A stretch of 64,000 nucleotides of DNA from Bacillus sp. HNG (GCF_003400205.1 NZ_QUQV01000013.1:28384-92383); one strand, 5' to 3'; counted from the first letter of the stretch, positions 53,284 to 63,700 are shown. The notes: generated by a model not told the origin, from the sequence alone. Numbers and translations: made by a program.

Positions 53284-53934
53284 TTATCTTCTTCGTATTT
53301 TTTTAGATAAAATGTTGCCGAATGATTGTAGGCCTTGAACCATCACAATCAGAATGACAACAGTAATAATCATTGTAGTAGTATCAAAACGTTGGTACCC
53401 GTAGGTAATTGCCAGGTCCCCGATTCCTCCACCACCGACAGTGCCAGCCATGGCAGATGCACCGATTAGTCCGATTGTCGCAATTGTAAAGTTTACGACT
53501 AATGAACTGAGCGCTTCAGGAAGTAAGAATCGAAAAATCGTTTGGAAGGGAGTAGCTCCCATCGCATTAGCTGCTTCAAGTACACCCTCGTCCACTTCAA
53601 GCAATGAGCTTTCTACTAATCTGGCAATATATGGTCCAGCGTAAAATACGAGCGGAACAATTGCAGCGGCTGTTCCAATTGAAGTTCCAACGATCAACCG
53701 GGTAACTGGAATGATTGCTACCAGTAAAATAATGAATGGAATGGAGCGGAAAATATTAATGATTGCATTTACCACGGTAAAAACCGGCTGATTCTCAAGT
53801 ATCTGACCTTTACGGGTTACAAAAAGGAGAATGCCGAGTGGCAGCCCGAGAATAATTGAAAAGATAAAGGAGAAGGCAACCATTTGTATCGTTTCAATGA
53901 GCGCTTCGATGATTTGTTCCGTATTAACTAGCAT
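53284..53934 (-). CDS. metI: Methionine ABC transporter permease
   Basis: A 216-residue permease with five membrane helices and the EAA loop EAANAMGATPFQTIFRFLLPEAL that contacts the ATPase. Its start overlaps the end of metN by 11 bases, so the two are translationally coupled. Confidence 0.94.
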   Translation of the reverse strand: MLVNTEQIIEALIETIQMVAFSFIFSIILGLPLGILLFVTRKGQILENQPVFTVVNAIINIFRSIPFIILLVAIIPVTRLIVGTSIGTAAAIVPLVFYAGPYIARLVESSLLEVDEGVLEAANAMGATPFQTIFRFLLPEALSSLVVNFTIATIGLIGASAMAGTVGGGGIGDLAITYGYQRFDTTTMIITVVILIVMVQGLQSFGNILSKKIRRR

Positions 53935-54955
53935 GGGATGTCACTTCCTTGAAGCTTATTTGTTGTGATTGCATATACGTTAATGCACGTTTTACCTCTG
54001 CATCAGGCCCTTGAATTTCCACAATCAAGTTGCCGAATGGGATACCTTGAAGCTCAGTGATGCTGCCAAATAGTACGTTGATATCGATATCCAACTTTTT
54101 GGCGAGTTGTGATAAAAACGGCTTACCTGTTGACTGACCGACAAAGCTTATTCGGAAGATGTTCTGTGATCCTTCGTTGTTATTAATCATGCTTAAAATG
54201 GACTCGGGAATTTGATCGTGCATAACAGTGCTGACAAAATTTTGTGCGGTTTGTGTCTTTGGTGCGGAAAAGACATCAAAGACGGTTCCTTCTTCAATTA
54301 CTTGTCCTGCTTCCATGACAGCTACACGATCACAAATTTCACGAATAACAGACATTTCATGAGTGATCATTAAGATCGTAATGTTGTATTCTTGATTAAT
54401 TTTTTTCAACAATTGCAGGATGGAGCTTGTTGTCTGCGGGTCCAGCGCAGAGGTAGCCTCATCGCAAAGGAGAATCGAAGGCTGTGTTGCTAATGCTCTG
54501 GCGATACCAACCCGTTGCTTTTGACCTCCAGAAAGTTGGTCAGGATAGACATCGGCCTTATCACCTAAGCCGACGAATTCAAGCAGTTCTGTAACACGCT
54601 TTTTAATTTGTTCCTTTGGTGTTTTGCTTAAAATAAGTGGCATTGCGACATTCGCGTATACTGTTTTTGAGTTTAAAAGGTTAAAGTGTTGGAAGACCAT
54701 CCCGATATTTTTCTTTACTTCACGGATCTGCTTTTCGGAAAGAGTTGTTAGGTCGTGGCCGTCAATAATGACCTTTCCGGAGGTTGGGCGTTCAAGGAAA
54801 TTCACACAGCGAATTAATGAACTTTTACCGGCACCACTGAATCCGACAACCCCGTAGATTTCTCCTTTGTTAATTTTTAAATTGACGTTATTTAAAGCGT
54901 GCACCTTCTTACCGCCGCTGTCATATACCTTAATCAGTTCTTGAAACTCTATCAT
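53924..54955 (-). CDS. metN: Methionine ABC transporter ATP-binding protein
   Basis: A 343-residue ATPase. Walker A is GFSGAGKSS (38-46), the ABC signature is LSGGQKQRVGIARAL, Walker B is LLCDEATSALDP, and a C-terminal NIL domain (about 265-343), the methionine-sensing domain of MetN, is present. The ribosome site AAAGGAGATC precedes the ATG. It is the first gene after the SAM-I riboswitch. Confidence 0.95.
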   Translation of the reverse strand: MIEFQELIKVYDSGGKKVHALNNVNLKINKGEIYGVVGFSGAGKSSLIRCVNFLERPTSGKVIIDGHDLTTLSEKQIREVKKNIGMVFQHFNLLNSKTVYANVAMPLILSKTPKEQIKKRVTELLEFVGLGDKADVYPDQLSGGQKQRVGIARALATQPSILLCDEATSALDPQTTSSILQLLKKINQEYNITILMITHEMSVIREICDRVAVMEAGQVIEEGTVFDVFSAPKTQTAQNFVSTVMHDQIPESILSMINNNEGSQNIFRISFVGQSTGKPFLSQLAKKLDIDINVLFGSITELQGIPFGNLIVEIQGPDAEVKRALTYMQSQQISFKEVTSHAS

Positions 54956-55051
54956 TTTTGATCTCCTTTCGTGTCTCTTAAAAATGTTCCCTCAATATTT
55001 CCGAATAGCAAATTATTATTCTTATAATCAGAAAATATTATTTTATGAAAA

Positions 55052-55204
55052 TATAAAAAGCCCTCTTCAGACAGAAGAGGGCAGAAGGTCAATTCCATTA
55101 TCCTCTTCTTATCTCTCAAGTTTACTTGCTGGAATTGGCACGGTACGAATTGTCCGCTGCCGAGGTTTCAAAGGGCCAGTCCCTCCACCTCTCTTGATAA
55201 GAAG
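55052..55204 (-). ncRNA. SAM-I (S-box) riboswitch with terminator
   Basis: On the minus strand: CTTATCAAGAGAGGTGGAGG, then GACTGGCCC, GAAACCTCGGCAGC, a variable stem, GTGCCAATTCCAGCAAG, and TTGAGAGATAAGA closing P1 (about 55105-55203). A terminator follows: GAAGAGGGC paired with GCCCTCTTC (55059-55082) and a T run. High S-adenosylmethionine should switch off metN-metI-metQ and the M20 peptidase gene. Confidence 0.97.
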
Positions 55205-55223
55205 TATTTTTAATATAAATCAC

Positions 55224-55252
55224 ACTATACATCCGTATAATATAATTGTCAA
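55224..55252 (-). promoter_or_regulatory. Promoter of the metNIQ operon
   Basis: Minus strand TTGACA (55252-55247), 17 bases, TATAGT (55229-55224), located just ahead of the SAM-I aptamer. Confidence 0.85.
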
Positions 55253-55409
55253 TATATTTGATATCTTTTTGTTATTTTTTTAATACGGAAAAGTATATAT
55301 TGGAATAATTTTAAATCTATTTGAAACGATTGAATATATTAACCCATGGCATTTATATAAAATGGCTTGATTTGGCTTTCGGAGAAGGTCTCATCCTTCA
55401 TTTAAGCTC

Positions 55410-56120
55410 TTATTTATTTGGTCCGTATACACGGCTATCAATTGATTTTGACTCGCCTTTAAGCCGCTTTGTGAGGGTTTCTTTCCAGTTTGATGCAAGG
55501 TGTTCGCATGTGGCTAGTTTTGCTGCCAAGTCTAAATCGTCTTTCTTTTCATGCATGATTTCGTTGCAACGGGCGATCGTCCATTCAGGATAAGATCGTT
55601 CAATCAATTTGATGGTATCGTGTCTTTTTACTATGCCTTCTTTGACAACGCGAAAGTACCATCCTGTTCGACCGCTTTTTTGAATCCGTAATGCAAAATT
55701 TAGTATTTTAAACCGTCGAGCTGGCTTCCAACACGGTTGACGTGGTTGAGAAACTTGTACCAGGGCTTCACCGACCTCATAAATATCTCCAATGCACACA
55801 TTAGTTTCATCCAACCCTACAATAGAGAAATTTTCCCCCATTGCACCTGCCTGAATCAATTCATTCTCCAATTCACCTTGCCATTTTTCATAATGAGTTG
55901 CTGCATAGGAGAGAACCGCCTTTTCAGATCCTCCGTGATTTTTTAAATCTGCTTGGCCGTCTCCTTCTAAATTCTCCTTGCCGAGCCAAAGCGGTGTGTG
56001 AACCGGCTCTTTAAAAATTCCACTTGTCCATTCTTTGTCCATGAGTTTCTTCGCATTCGGGTCTCCAAACGTTTTGGGTTTCCCAATAAATAATTGATCT
56101 ATGTAAGGGTATTTTTTCAT
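55410..56120 (-). CDS. MOSC-domain protein (YiiM/YflK-like)
   Basis: A 236-residue protein with a MOSC fold: the N-terminal QLFIGKPKTFG, EWTSGIFKEPVHTPLWLGKENLEGDGQADLKNHGGSEKAVLSYAATHYEKW, and the conserved QPRQPCWKPARRF holding the molybdenum-cofactor-binding Cys. YiiM-type members reduce N-hydroxylated compounds with Moco. I chose the ATG at 56120, 9 bases from AAGGAG; a longer frame to 56186 runs into a repeat and lacks a ribosome site. It stands alone between the met and pro operons. Confidence 0.85.
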   Translation of the reverse strand: MKKYPYIDQLFIGKPKTFGDPNAKKLMDKEWTSGIFKEPVHTPLWLGKENLEGDGQADLKNHGGSEKAVLSYAATHYEKWQGELENELIQAGAMGENFSIVGLDETNVCIGDIYEVGEALVQVSQPRQPCWKPARRFKILNFALRIQKSGRTGWYFRVVKEGIVKRHDTIKLIERSYPEWTIARCNEIMHEKKDDLDLAAKLATCEHLASNWKETLTKRLKGESKSIDSRVYGPNK

Positions 56121-56156
56121 ATTTCCCATCTCCTTTTGCTTTAGTCTACCATGAAT

Positions 56157-56184
56157 GGGGACGCAGAACCTGTCCCTCTGACCC
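56157..56184. repeat. GGGGAC/TGTCCC dispersed repeat
   Basis: GGGGACGCAGAACCTGTCCC followed by TCTGACCC. Its order GGGAC...TGTCCC...TGACCC resembles the element at 59768 (GGGAC...GGGACAGG...TTGACCC). Confidence 0.5.
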
Positions 56185-56395
56185 AATTCTCTGAGGCTTG
56201 TCCAACCTTCAAATATTATCCTCAGCGACGGTATGAGCGCGTATCAGATGGTTAGATGTGATTAGCTTTTTATGGTAACGTTTACACTCACTAATTGAAT
56301 CATATGCATATGACATTCCATGAATCCCTTGTTTATGATTTTAAAGATGTTACGATAAGTATTGTGTTTAAAATTCACCACAAGGGAGACATTTG

Positions 56396-57250
56396 ATGTT
56401 ACATGAAAAAACGATTGCTTTTATAGGGGCAGGGTCCATGGCAGAAGCGATGATTTCAGGAATTGTTGCAGCTGGAAAAGTCCCATCTAACCAGATTTTC
56501 GTTACCAACAGAACGAGTACGGAAAGACTACAACAGTTAGAAGCTGTTTATAAGATTAATGGTTTAGTAAGCCAAGATTTACCACTAACAAGTGTCGATA
56601 TAATTGTCCTCGCAATGAAACCTAAAGATGCAGAAACTGCATTACAGTCCATCAAAGATTCACTTCAACCGAACCAACTTGTTTTATCCGTATTAGCGGG
56701 TATTACTACATCCTATATGGAGCAACATCTACCGGCGGGGCAGCAGGTGATCCGGGTAATGCCGAATACATCTAGCATGATTGGAGAGTCTGCAACGGCC
56801 ATATCTGCTGGTTCCTATACCACTCATGAAAATATGTTTCTAGCAAAAGAATTACTCAAATCCATTGGTGAAGTGTATGAGATTTCTGAAGACCAAATGG
56901 ATGTTTTTACAGGGGTAGCAGGCAGTGGTCCGGCTTACATTTATTATCTCATGGAGCATATGGAAGCAACTGCAAAGAAGTTAGGCTTACAGGAAAAGTT
57001 ATCGAGGGATATCATTGCGCAAACGATTGTTGGCGCAGCTAAAATGATTCAGCAACAGGGTGAGACGCCATCTACATTACGGGAAAATGTAACTTCGCCA
57101 AATGGAACGACAGCCGCTGGTCTGGCAGCATTAGAAAAGAATGGTGGGGACAAGGCGATCTCACAAGCTATTAAACACGCAGCAAAGCGTTCGCATGAGA
57201 TTAGCTCACAGCTTGAGGGCAAAACTGCCAAAAAAGTTCAGGCTGTTTAA
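56396..57250 (+). CDS. proC: Pyrroline-5-carboxylate reductase
   Basis: A 284-residue enzyme for the last step of proline synthesis. It shows IAFIGAGSMAEAMISG (NAD(P)H site), IIVLAMKPKD, VIRVMPNTSSMIGESATAI, and the P5CR signature region AKMIQQQGETPSTLRENVTSPNGTT. ATG 56396 follows AAGGGAGA. It starts a proC-proB-proA cluster. No T-box was found in the leader, unlike some Bacillus proline genes. Confidence 0.96.
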   Translation: MLHEKTIAFIGAGSMAEAMISGIVAAGKVPSNQIFVTNRTSTERLQQLEAVYKINGLVSQDLPLTSVDIIVLAMKPKDAETALQSIKDSLQPNQLVLSVLAGITTSYMEQHLPAGQQVIRVMPNTSSMIGESATAISAGSYTTHENMFLAKELLKSIGEVYEISEDQMDVFTGVAGSGPAYIYYLMEHMEATAKKLGLQEKLSRDIIAQTIVGAAKMIQQQGETPSTLRENVTSPNGTTAAGLAALEKNGGDKAISQAIKHAAKRSHEISSQLEGKTAKKVQAV

Positions 57251-57326
57251 CATAATAGATACCTTTTTAACCGGCGATAAGCGCTTCGTCCGGCAATCAA
57301 AAACAAAAAAGATAAGGATTGATCGG

Positions 57327-58448
57327 ATGTCCATAGAAAAGAGAGTCGTCATCAAAATAGGAAGTAGCTCATTAACGAGCCGTCATGGGGAAATTAGTAA
57401 GAGAAAGCTAGAAAAACTAGCGAATGAAATTGCTCAGCTAAAGGATGCCGGGCATGAGGTTGTCCTTGTTTCATCAGGGGCCGTCGCTGCTGGTTATCGA
57501 AAACTAGGCTGTCTTAAACGTCCTGATTCATTGCCGGAAAAACAAGCAGCAGCTTCAATTGGCCAGGGGTTATTAATCGAAACCTATTCCCATCTTTTTT
57601 TATCACATGGATATGTAGCATCACAGATTTTAATATTAAGAAGTGATTTTTTAGATGAGTCGCGCTACCAAAATGTTCATAACACCTTAAACGTTTTATT
57701 AGAACGAGGAATTATTCCAATCGTCAATGAAAATGACACACTTTCAACTGAGCGTTTGAACTTTGGGGATAATGACACATTGGCGGCTAAGGTTGCTGGA
57801 TTAGTAGATGCCGACCAGTTAGTCATCTTATCTGATATAGATGGTTTGTATGATAAAAATCCGACAACAAATGAGGATGCAAAACTAATTGAGTGTGTTT
57901 CTGAAATTACCGTTGATATCGAAAATGCTGCAGGCGGGTCCGGGAGCTCGATTGGTACAGGTGGCATGAAGTCAAAAATTGAAGCCGTGAAGATTGCGAT
58001 GGCTTCTGGAATCTCCACCTTTTTGGGAAATGCCAATACAGAGAATATCATTTTGGATGCAGTACGGGAAATGGCAAAGGGTACGTATTTTACTTGTGAA
58101 AAGTCCGTGACTACACTTGATCAAAAGAAAAAGTGGATTGCTTTTCATTCAGGCTCTAAAGGTGAAATTATCATAAATCCTCATGCGACAGACCGAATGG
58201 TTAATAAGAGAAAAAGCTTGCGGCTTAAGGAGATTCAACAGGTCGATGGTAGGTTTGATAAAGGTGCTGTTGTCCGTGTGATGAATCCAAATGATGAAGA
58301 AATAGCCCGCGGGGTTGTGAAGGTTTCATCTGCCGATTTGCGAAAAATGCTTCAGGACGAAAATGCTCCATCAATTGATTCTACTGTCATCATGGAGATG
58401 GGAGATTTTGTTTGTCATATTGAAGCTCCAATAACGGTTGGGGTTTAA
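57327..58448 (+). CDS. proB: Glutamate 5-kinase
   Basis: A 373-residue kinase. KRVVIKIGSSSLTS and VLVSSGAVAAGYRKLG are nucleotide and glutamate sites, NENDTLSTERLNFGDNDTLAAKVA is typical, and a C-terminal PUA domain (about 280-373) is present. It phosphorylates glutamate and is usually inhibited by proline. ATG 57327 is set by AAGGA and by family N-terminus; a longer frame reaching back into proC is rejected. The gap to proC is 76 bases. Confidence 0.96.
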   Translation: MSIEKRVVIKIGSSSLTSRHGEISKRKLEKLANEIAQLKDAGHEVVLVSSGAVAAGYRKLGCLKRPDSLPEKQAAASIGQGLLIETYSHLFLSHGYVASQILILRSDFLDESRYQNVHNTLNVLLERGIIPIVNENDTLSTERLNFGDNDTLAAKVAGLVDADQLVILSDIDGLYDKNPTTNEDAKLIECVSEITVDIENAAGGSGSSIGTGGMKSKIEAVKIAMASGISTFLGNANTENIILDAVREMAKGTYFTCEKSVTTLDQKKKWIAFHSGSKGEIIINPHATDRMVNKRKSLRLKEIQQVDGRFDKGAVVRVMNPNDEEIARGVVKVSSADLRKMLQDENAPSIDSTVIMEMGDFVCHIEAPITVGV

Positions 58449-58461
58449 AGGGAGGAATTTC

Positions 58462-59724
58462 ATGACGTTAGTTAAAGAAAATGTCGATATTCAATCACAA
58501 GCGCGTGCAGCAAAAAAGGCTTCAAAAAAAGTAGGTATTTTATCAACAGAGGATAAAAACAGAGCTTTATATATTTTAGCCGAACATTTGGAAGCGGGAT
58601 ATGAGTCCATTTTAGAAGCGAATAAGGTGGACTTGCAGAGAGGTCAAGAAGCTGGTTACACACCTGCGTTTATGGACCGGTTAACTTTAACGAAGGAACG
58701 TATCTTTGATTTCGCGGAGGGGCTTCGCCAGGTTGCTGGTCTAGAGGACCCCACAGATAGAGTCATCTCAAACTGGACATTAGAAAATGGCTTACAAGTG
58801 AAAAAGGTAACTGTGCCATTAGGCGTCATTGGGATGATTTATGAGGCACGTCCAAATGTAACGGTTGATGCTACTGGACTTGCGTTGAAATCAGGGAATG
58901 CCATTATTTTAAAAGGTGGCTCATCTGCCATACACACAAATAAAGCCATTGTTGATGTCATTCAATATGCGCTTGAACATACGAAAATACCCAAAGAAGC
59001 TGTTCAATTTATTGCAAGTACAGATAGAGAAGCGACGCAGCCATTATTTACGATGAAAGAATACATTGATGTGCTCATTCCCCGTGGCGGCGCTTCTTTA
59101 ATTCAAACGGTTGTGAAACAAGCAACAGTCCCTGTACTTGAAACAGGTGTTGGGAACTGTCATGTGTATATCGATTCCGATGCAGACGTCGATAAGGCAT
59201 TACCAATTCTTGTGAATGCAAAAACGGATCGACCAGCTGTTTGTAATGCTGCAGAAACAGTCCTTATCCAGAAGGATTGGTTTCTTGAGCATAAGGATGC
59301 GCTTGTGAAGACATTACAGGAACATTCAATCACGGTACATGGGGATGAAAGGACACTTTCAGTGATTCCAAACGCAGTCCCTGCAGGGGAGGGGGATTGG
59401 GCAAATGAATACTTAAGTCTTCACATCGCAATGAAGATTGTAGATCATGTACACGAAGCAATTGAGCATATTGAACAGTATGGAACTAAACACTCAGAAG
59501 CGATCATAACAGAAAACCAAGAAACCGCAGATTTGTTCATGAAGCTTGTCGATGCATCATCTCTCTACCATAATGCTTCTACCAGATTTACAGACGGGGG
59601 AGTCCTTGGATTTGGCGCGGAGATTGGCATCTCTACCCAAAAACTTCATGCGCGCGGACCAATGGGGTTACAAGCCCTAACGACAGTAAAATTCTTAATG
59701 ACCGGAAATGGCCAAATACAATAA
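58462..59724 (+). CDS. proA: Gamma-glutamyl phosphate reductase
   Basis: A 420-residue aldehyde dehydrogenase-fold enzyme giving glutamate semialdehyde. The catalytic Cys261 is in TDRPAVCNAAETVL; PLGVIGMIYEARPNVT and DVLIPRGGASLIQ are family signatures. ATG 58462 follows GGGAGGAA, 13 bases after proB. It is the last gene of the proline operon. Confidence 0.97.
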   Translation: MTLVKENVDIQSQARAAKKASKKVGILSTEDKNRALYILAEHLEAGYESILEANKVDLQRGQEAGYTPAFMDRLTLTKERIFDFAEGLRQVAGLEDPTDRVISNWTLENGLQVKKVTVPLGVIGMIYEARPNVTVDATGLALKSGNAIILKGGSSAIHTNKAIVDVIQYALEHTKIPKEAVQFIASTDREATQPLFTMKEYIDVLIPRGGASLIQTVVKQATVPVLETGVGNCHVYIDSDADVDKALPILVNAKTDRPAVCNAAETVLIQKDWFLEHKDALVKTLQEHSITVHGDERTLSVIPNAVPAGEGDWANEYLSLHIAMKIVDHVHEAIEHIEQYGTKHSEAIITENQETADLFMKLVDASSLYHNASTRFTDGGVLGFGAEIGISTQKLHARGPMGLQALTTVKFLMTGNGQIQ

Positions 59725-59729
59725 CGACG

Positions 59730-59765
59730 AACACGGCAGAACTGTTAGAGATCTGCCGTGTTTTT
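59730..59765 (+). terminator. Rho-independent terminator after proA
   Basis: ACACGGCAGA (59731-59740) pairs with TCTGCCGTGT (59752-59761), followed by T residues. Confidence 0.9.
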
Positions 59766-59767
59766 AT

Positions 59768-59819
59768 GGGACGTAGGGACAGGTCTATTGACCCAGAGAA
59801 GGTCAGTGAATCTGTCCCT
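59768..59819. repeat. GGGAC/TGTCCC dispersed inverted repeat
   Basis: GGGACGTAGGGACAGG at 59768-59783 and CTGTCCC at 59812-59818 flank a centre with TTGACCC and GGTCAGTGA (a second inverted pair, TGACC/GGTCA). It sits exactly between the proA terminator and the stop of the TetR gene. Confidence 0.6.
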
Positions 59820-60652
59820 TAAAGCTTAAAAAATCTACCTAATAAGTAGGCAATCCACTTGCAATGTGGATGGTTACGGATATTTTCAAGAAGTCCTTTA
59901 ATAATAGCAGGGCTAAACGTTTGTTTTTGAATCTGTTCTTGTAAGAGCAGTAATGACTCCTTCTGGATAGAATCCTCCAATTCCTTTACCTTCTCGTCTA
60001 TCATTGAAACCATTTCTTCCTTTGTTACATCACCCTGTAGTTGAAAAATTGACAAGTCCATATGCTCTTTTTGTAAGAACGGAAGGGTCATTCCTTGTGC
60101 CAAAAGATCCGTTTTTTCCACAAGGGACCTACAAAGGGCCTCCACATCTAATGGAAAACCTTGATACAAAAAAAGTTCAGAATACATTCGCATAAAGCCT
60201 TTAATGCAATAGAGCAAATCATATTTCGTATGCTCTGCTTTTTCACCATAGACCCGGTCAATCATTAAAAGAATTGTGGAATTAATAAGTTTATCATAGT
60301 TGTGCATTTTAAGGATAAGCTGTTCGTTTAGAGACTGCGTGTATTCCTTCATTAGGATATTGGCAAATTCCGTATGCTGTCCAAACGATTGAAAGCTCAC
60401 ATAGTAAAAATCAAAGAGAAGATTTTCTTCATTTTTTTTATTTCTGACTAGATGGTCAATGTTAGCAAAAATTTCTTCCATGAATTGATCGATTAAGGCA
60501 ATGATTAATTCATCCTTGGATTTAAAAGAAAGATAAAAAGCACCTTTTGAAATGCCACATCGATCCGTTATTTGTTGAACGGAAGTTGCTTCAAAACCTT
60601 GCTTTGCGAACAGTTCTAGCGCTTTTTCCATGATTAGTTGCTTTTTTACCAT
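59819..60652 (-). CDS. TetR-family repressor of the adjacent RND exporter
   Basis: A 277-residue TetR protein, long for the family and similar in size to B. subtilis YerO. The helix-turn-helix is MEKALELFAKQGFEATSVQQITDRCGISKGAFYLSFKSKDEL (roughly 13-54); the rest is a helical ligand domain. The ATG at 60652 matches the family N-terminus; a GTG at 60670 is an alternative. It is divergent from the exporter gene, and an inverted repeat lies in the exporter promoter, so it most likely represses it. Confidence 0.85.
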   Translation of the reverse strand: MVKKQLIMEKALELFAKQGFEATSVQQITDRCGISKGAFYLSFKSKDELIIALIDQFMEEIFANIDHLVRNKKNEENLLFDFYYVSFQSFGQHTEFANILMKEYTQSLNEQLILKMHNYDKLINSTILLMIDRVYGEKAEHTKYDLLYCIKGFMRMYSELFLYQGFPLDVEALCRSLVEKTDLLAQGMTLPFLQKEHMDLSIFQLQGDVTKEEMVSMIDEKVKELEDSIQKESLLLLQEQIQKQTFSPAIIKGLLENIRNHPHCKWIAYLLGRFFKL

Positions 60653-60679
60653 TATTTGTTTCGCTCCCACTGTCTATCA

Positions 60680-60708
60680 TTGACAAATGACTGAATGGTC
60701 ATTATTAT
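60680..60708 (+). promoter_or_regulatory. RND exporter promoter with TetR operator in the spacer
   Basis: TTGACA (60680-60685), 17 bases, TATTAT (60703-60708). The inverted repeat AATGAC-TGAATG-GTCATT (60686-60703) fills the spacer exactly, so a bound repressor would exclude RNA polymerase. Confidence 0.8.
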
Positions 60709-60750
60709 AAATAAATGGGTTAAACAAGTCAATCTAGGGTAGGTGTAAGT

Positions 60751-63700
60751 GTGAGAGGTATAGCCAATTTTGTACTAAAAAACAAACTAGCGGTTTGGTT
60801 ATTAACAATTATTATAACGGTATCTGGAATTTACTCAGGTACACAAATGAAGACAGAAACCATTCCAGATATATCAATTCCTTTCCTAATGGTCATGGAT
60901 GTATATCCGGGAGCAACTCCTGAACAGGTAATGGAAGATGTCTCGATGCCGATTGAAAAAGCGGTAGAAGGACTGGATGGAGTAAAATCTGTCTATTCGA
61001 ATTCCTATTCAAACATGGCCAATATTCAAGTTGAATATGACTATGGTGAGGATATGGATGAGGCAAAGCGTGCCTTGCAGTCTGCGTTGGACGCAGTAAC
61101 TTTACCAGAAAATGCACAAGAGCCTGTTATTACAGCGATTAGCATGAATATGATGCCGGTCGTGGCACTTAGCGTAAGTAGTTCGGCTGAAGATATTGTG
61201 GAATTAACATCAACAGTAGAAGATGTTTTACTTCCGAAAATTGAAAAACTGGATGGGGTTGGTTCCGCAACGATCACAGGTCAGCATATTGAGGAAGTAC
61301 AACTTACCTATAATAAAGAGGAAATGGCTAAGTACGACTTATCAGAAGACACAGTTAAGCAAATGATTCAAGCTAGTGATATGGCTGTATCATTAGGTTT
61401 GTTTGAATTTGAAGAAGGTGAGCAAGCTGTTGCGATTGACGGAAAATTTATGACAGCTGATGAATTAAAGGATATGGTAATTCCTGTTACACCTACTGAA
61501 AACAATCCTGTACCATTTGTGAAGCTTGGTGATATCGCAACAATCGAAGAGGTTGGGCGCGTTCAATCTGTTTCCCGTACGAATGGAAAAGACGCAATCG
61601 CGATTCAAATTGTTAAAGAGCAACAAGCAAACACAGTGGATGTTGTAAATGAAGTCAAAGACTTGATAAAAGATGAGCAAGAAAGAATTGAAGGTCTTAC
61701 TATAGATGTATCACTCGACCAAGGCGAGCCAATTGAACAATCTGTTTCAACGATGGTCGAAAAGGCACTCTTTGGTGGCTTGATTGCAGTATTAATCATT
61801 TTACTTTTCTTACGTAATTTCAGATCTACGATAATTTCGATCGTATCAATTCCAGTCTCCATTTTTATGGCATTATTGCTGTTGAAATGGATGGATATTA
61901 CATTAAACTTAATGACGTTAGGAGCCGTTACCGTTGCGATTGGACGGGTAATTGATGACTCCATTGTCGTTGTTGAAAACATTTATCGAAGGCTCCATTT
62001 AAAAGAAGAGAAACTAAATGGACGCGCATTAATTCGCGAAGCAACACTTGAAATGTTCAAACCAATCCTTTCCTCAACTTTAGTTACGGTTGCTGTATTT
62101 GCACCACTAGTGTTTGTAGGTGGAATGGTTGGAGAATTGTTCATGCCATTTGCATTAACAATGACATTCGCTCTAGGTGCTTCCTTACTAGTGGCAATCA
62201 CCATTGTTCCTGCTTTATCACATACCTTGTTTAAAAAGCAGCTTTATATGGAAAAAACAGAAGCGAAACATAAAGAAGCAGGTAAGCTTGCAAATTGGTA
62301 CAAAGGCATTTTAAATTGGTCACTGAACCATAAGATTATTGTGTCAGTGATTTCTATCTTACTATTAGTCGGAAGTTTAGCATTAACACCATTAATCGGT
62401 TTTAGTTTTATGGGTAGTGAAGAAGAAAAGGTTATGTATTTAACCTACACACCAGGAACTGGTGAGTTACAGGACGAAACGCTTGAAAATGTGGCGGCCG
62501 TTGAAGATGAGTTACTAAAACGGGAAGATATTGATATTCTTCAAGTTTCCGTAACGGAAAGCGGAGATCCGATGGCTGCGATGATGGGAGGCGGCGGTGA
62601 TGGTGCACTTATGTACCTCATTTTTGACCCGGAAATGGATAACTTCCCTGAAGTCCGCGAAGAAATTGAAGAGTATGTGTTCAATATTGGTCAATCTGGT
62701 GAGTGGAAGAGCCAAAACTTCTCTGCCATGTCCATGAATTCAAGTGAAGTTAGCTATACATTATACAGTGAAGATTTAAATAAACTTTATGATGCAGTAG
62801 ATATGGTCGAAGGTGTCATGAAAGATGCAGACGGCTTGGAGGATGTTTCTTCAAGTGCGGAGGATGCGTATGTAGAGTACACATTCCATGTTGAGCAAGA
62901 TAACTTATTGCAATATGGGCTTACAACAGGTCAGATTGTCATGATGTTAAACCCAGATCGTTCACAAGAGGTACTAACAACTGTTGAAAAAGACGGAAAT
63001 ACAATTGAGGTTGTTGTTCAGCAGGAAAAAGTCGCTGCACCTAAATCAATTGATGACCTTCTTGCAACGCAAGTTCCAACAGCAACAGGCACGGCATTAC
63101 CGCTTTCAGAGTTGGTAGAGGTTAAGGAAGGAACAACCTTAAATACACTTTCTCGTAGCAAAGGTGAGTACTATGCTTCTGTTTCAGGAAATATTATCGG
63201 CGACGATATTTCAAAAGTAACATCAAAGGTCGGAAAAGACATTGATGAACTTGACCTTCCTAAAGGTGTAACACTTGGAGTTGCGGGTGTACAAGCGGAC
63301 ATGGTTGAAACATTTACTCAGCTAGGTCTTGCAATGCTTGCAGCGATTGCGATTGTGTACTTTATTCTTGTTGTGACATTTGGTGAGGGGGTTGCACCAT
63401 TTGCGATTCTGTTCTCCCTTCCATTTGCGATTATTGGTTCGTTTGTTGGATTATTGATTGCAGATGAAACCATTTCCGTTTCGGTAATGATGGGTCTCTT
63501 AATGTTGATTGGTATCGTCGTAACGAACGCAATCGTTCTAGTCGATCGAATTATTCATATGGAACGCGATGGTATGACAATGCGTGAAGCAGTTCTTGAA
63601 GCGGGCTCCACTCGTTTACGTCCAATTCTAATGACGGCAATTGCTACAATCGGTGCGTTAATTCCGTTATTATTTGGCGAAGGCGGCGGTGGCTTAATCT

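Noticed and set aside
54984..55283. 99-residue plus-strand frame
   Set aside because: It covers the SAM-I riboswitch on the other strand and is a chance frame.
56187..56395. T-box leader before proC
   Set aside because: No T-box sequence (AGGGTGG-type) or terminator hairpin is present in this gap.
57141..57326. Long N-terminal extension of glutamate 5-kinase overlapping proC
   Set aside because: It reads proC in another frame; the kinase family begins at KRVVIKIGSSS after ATG 57327.
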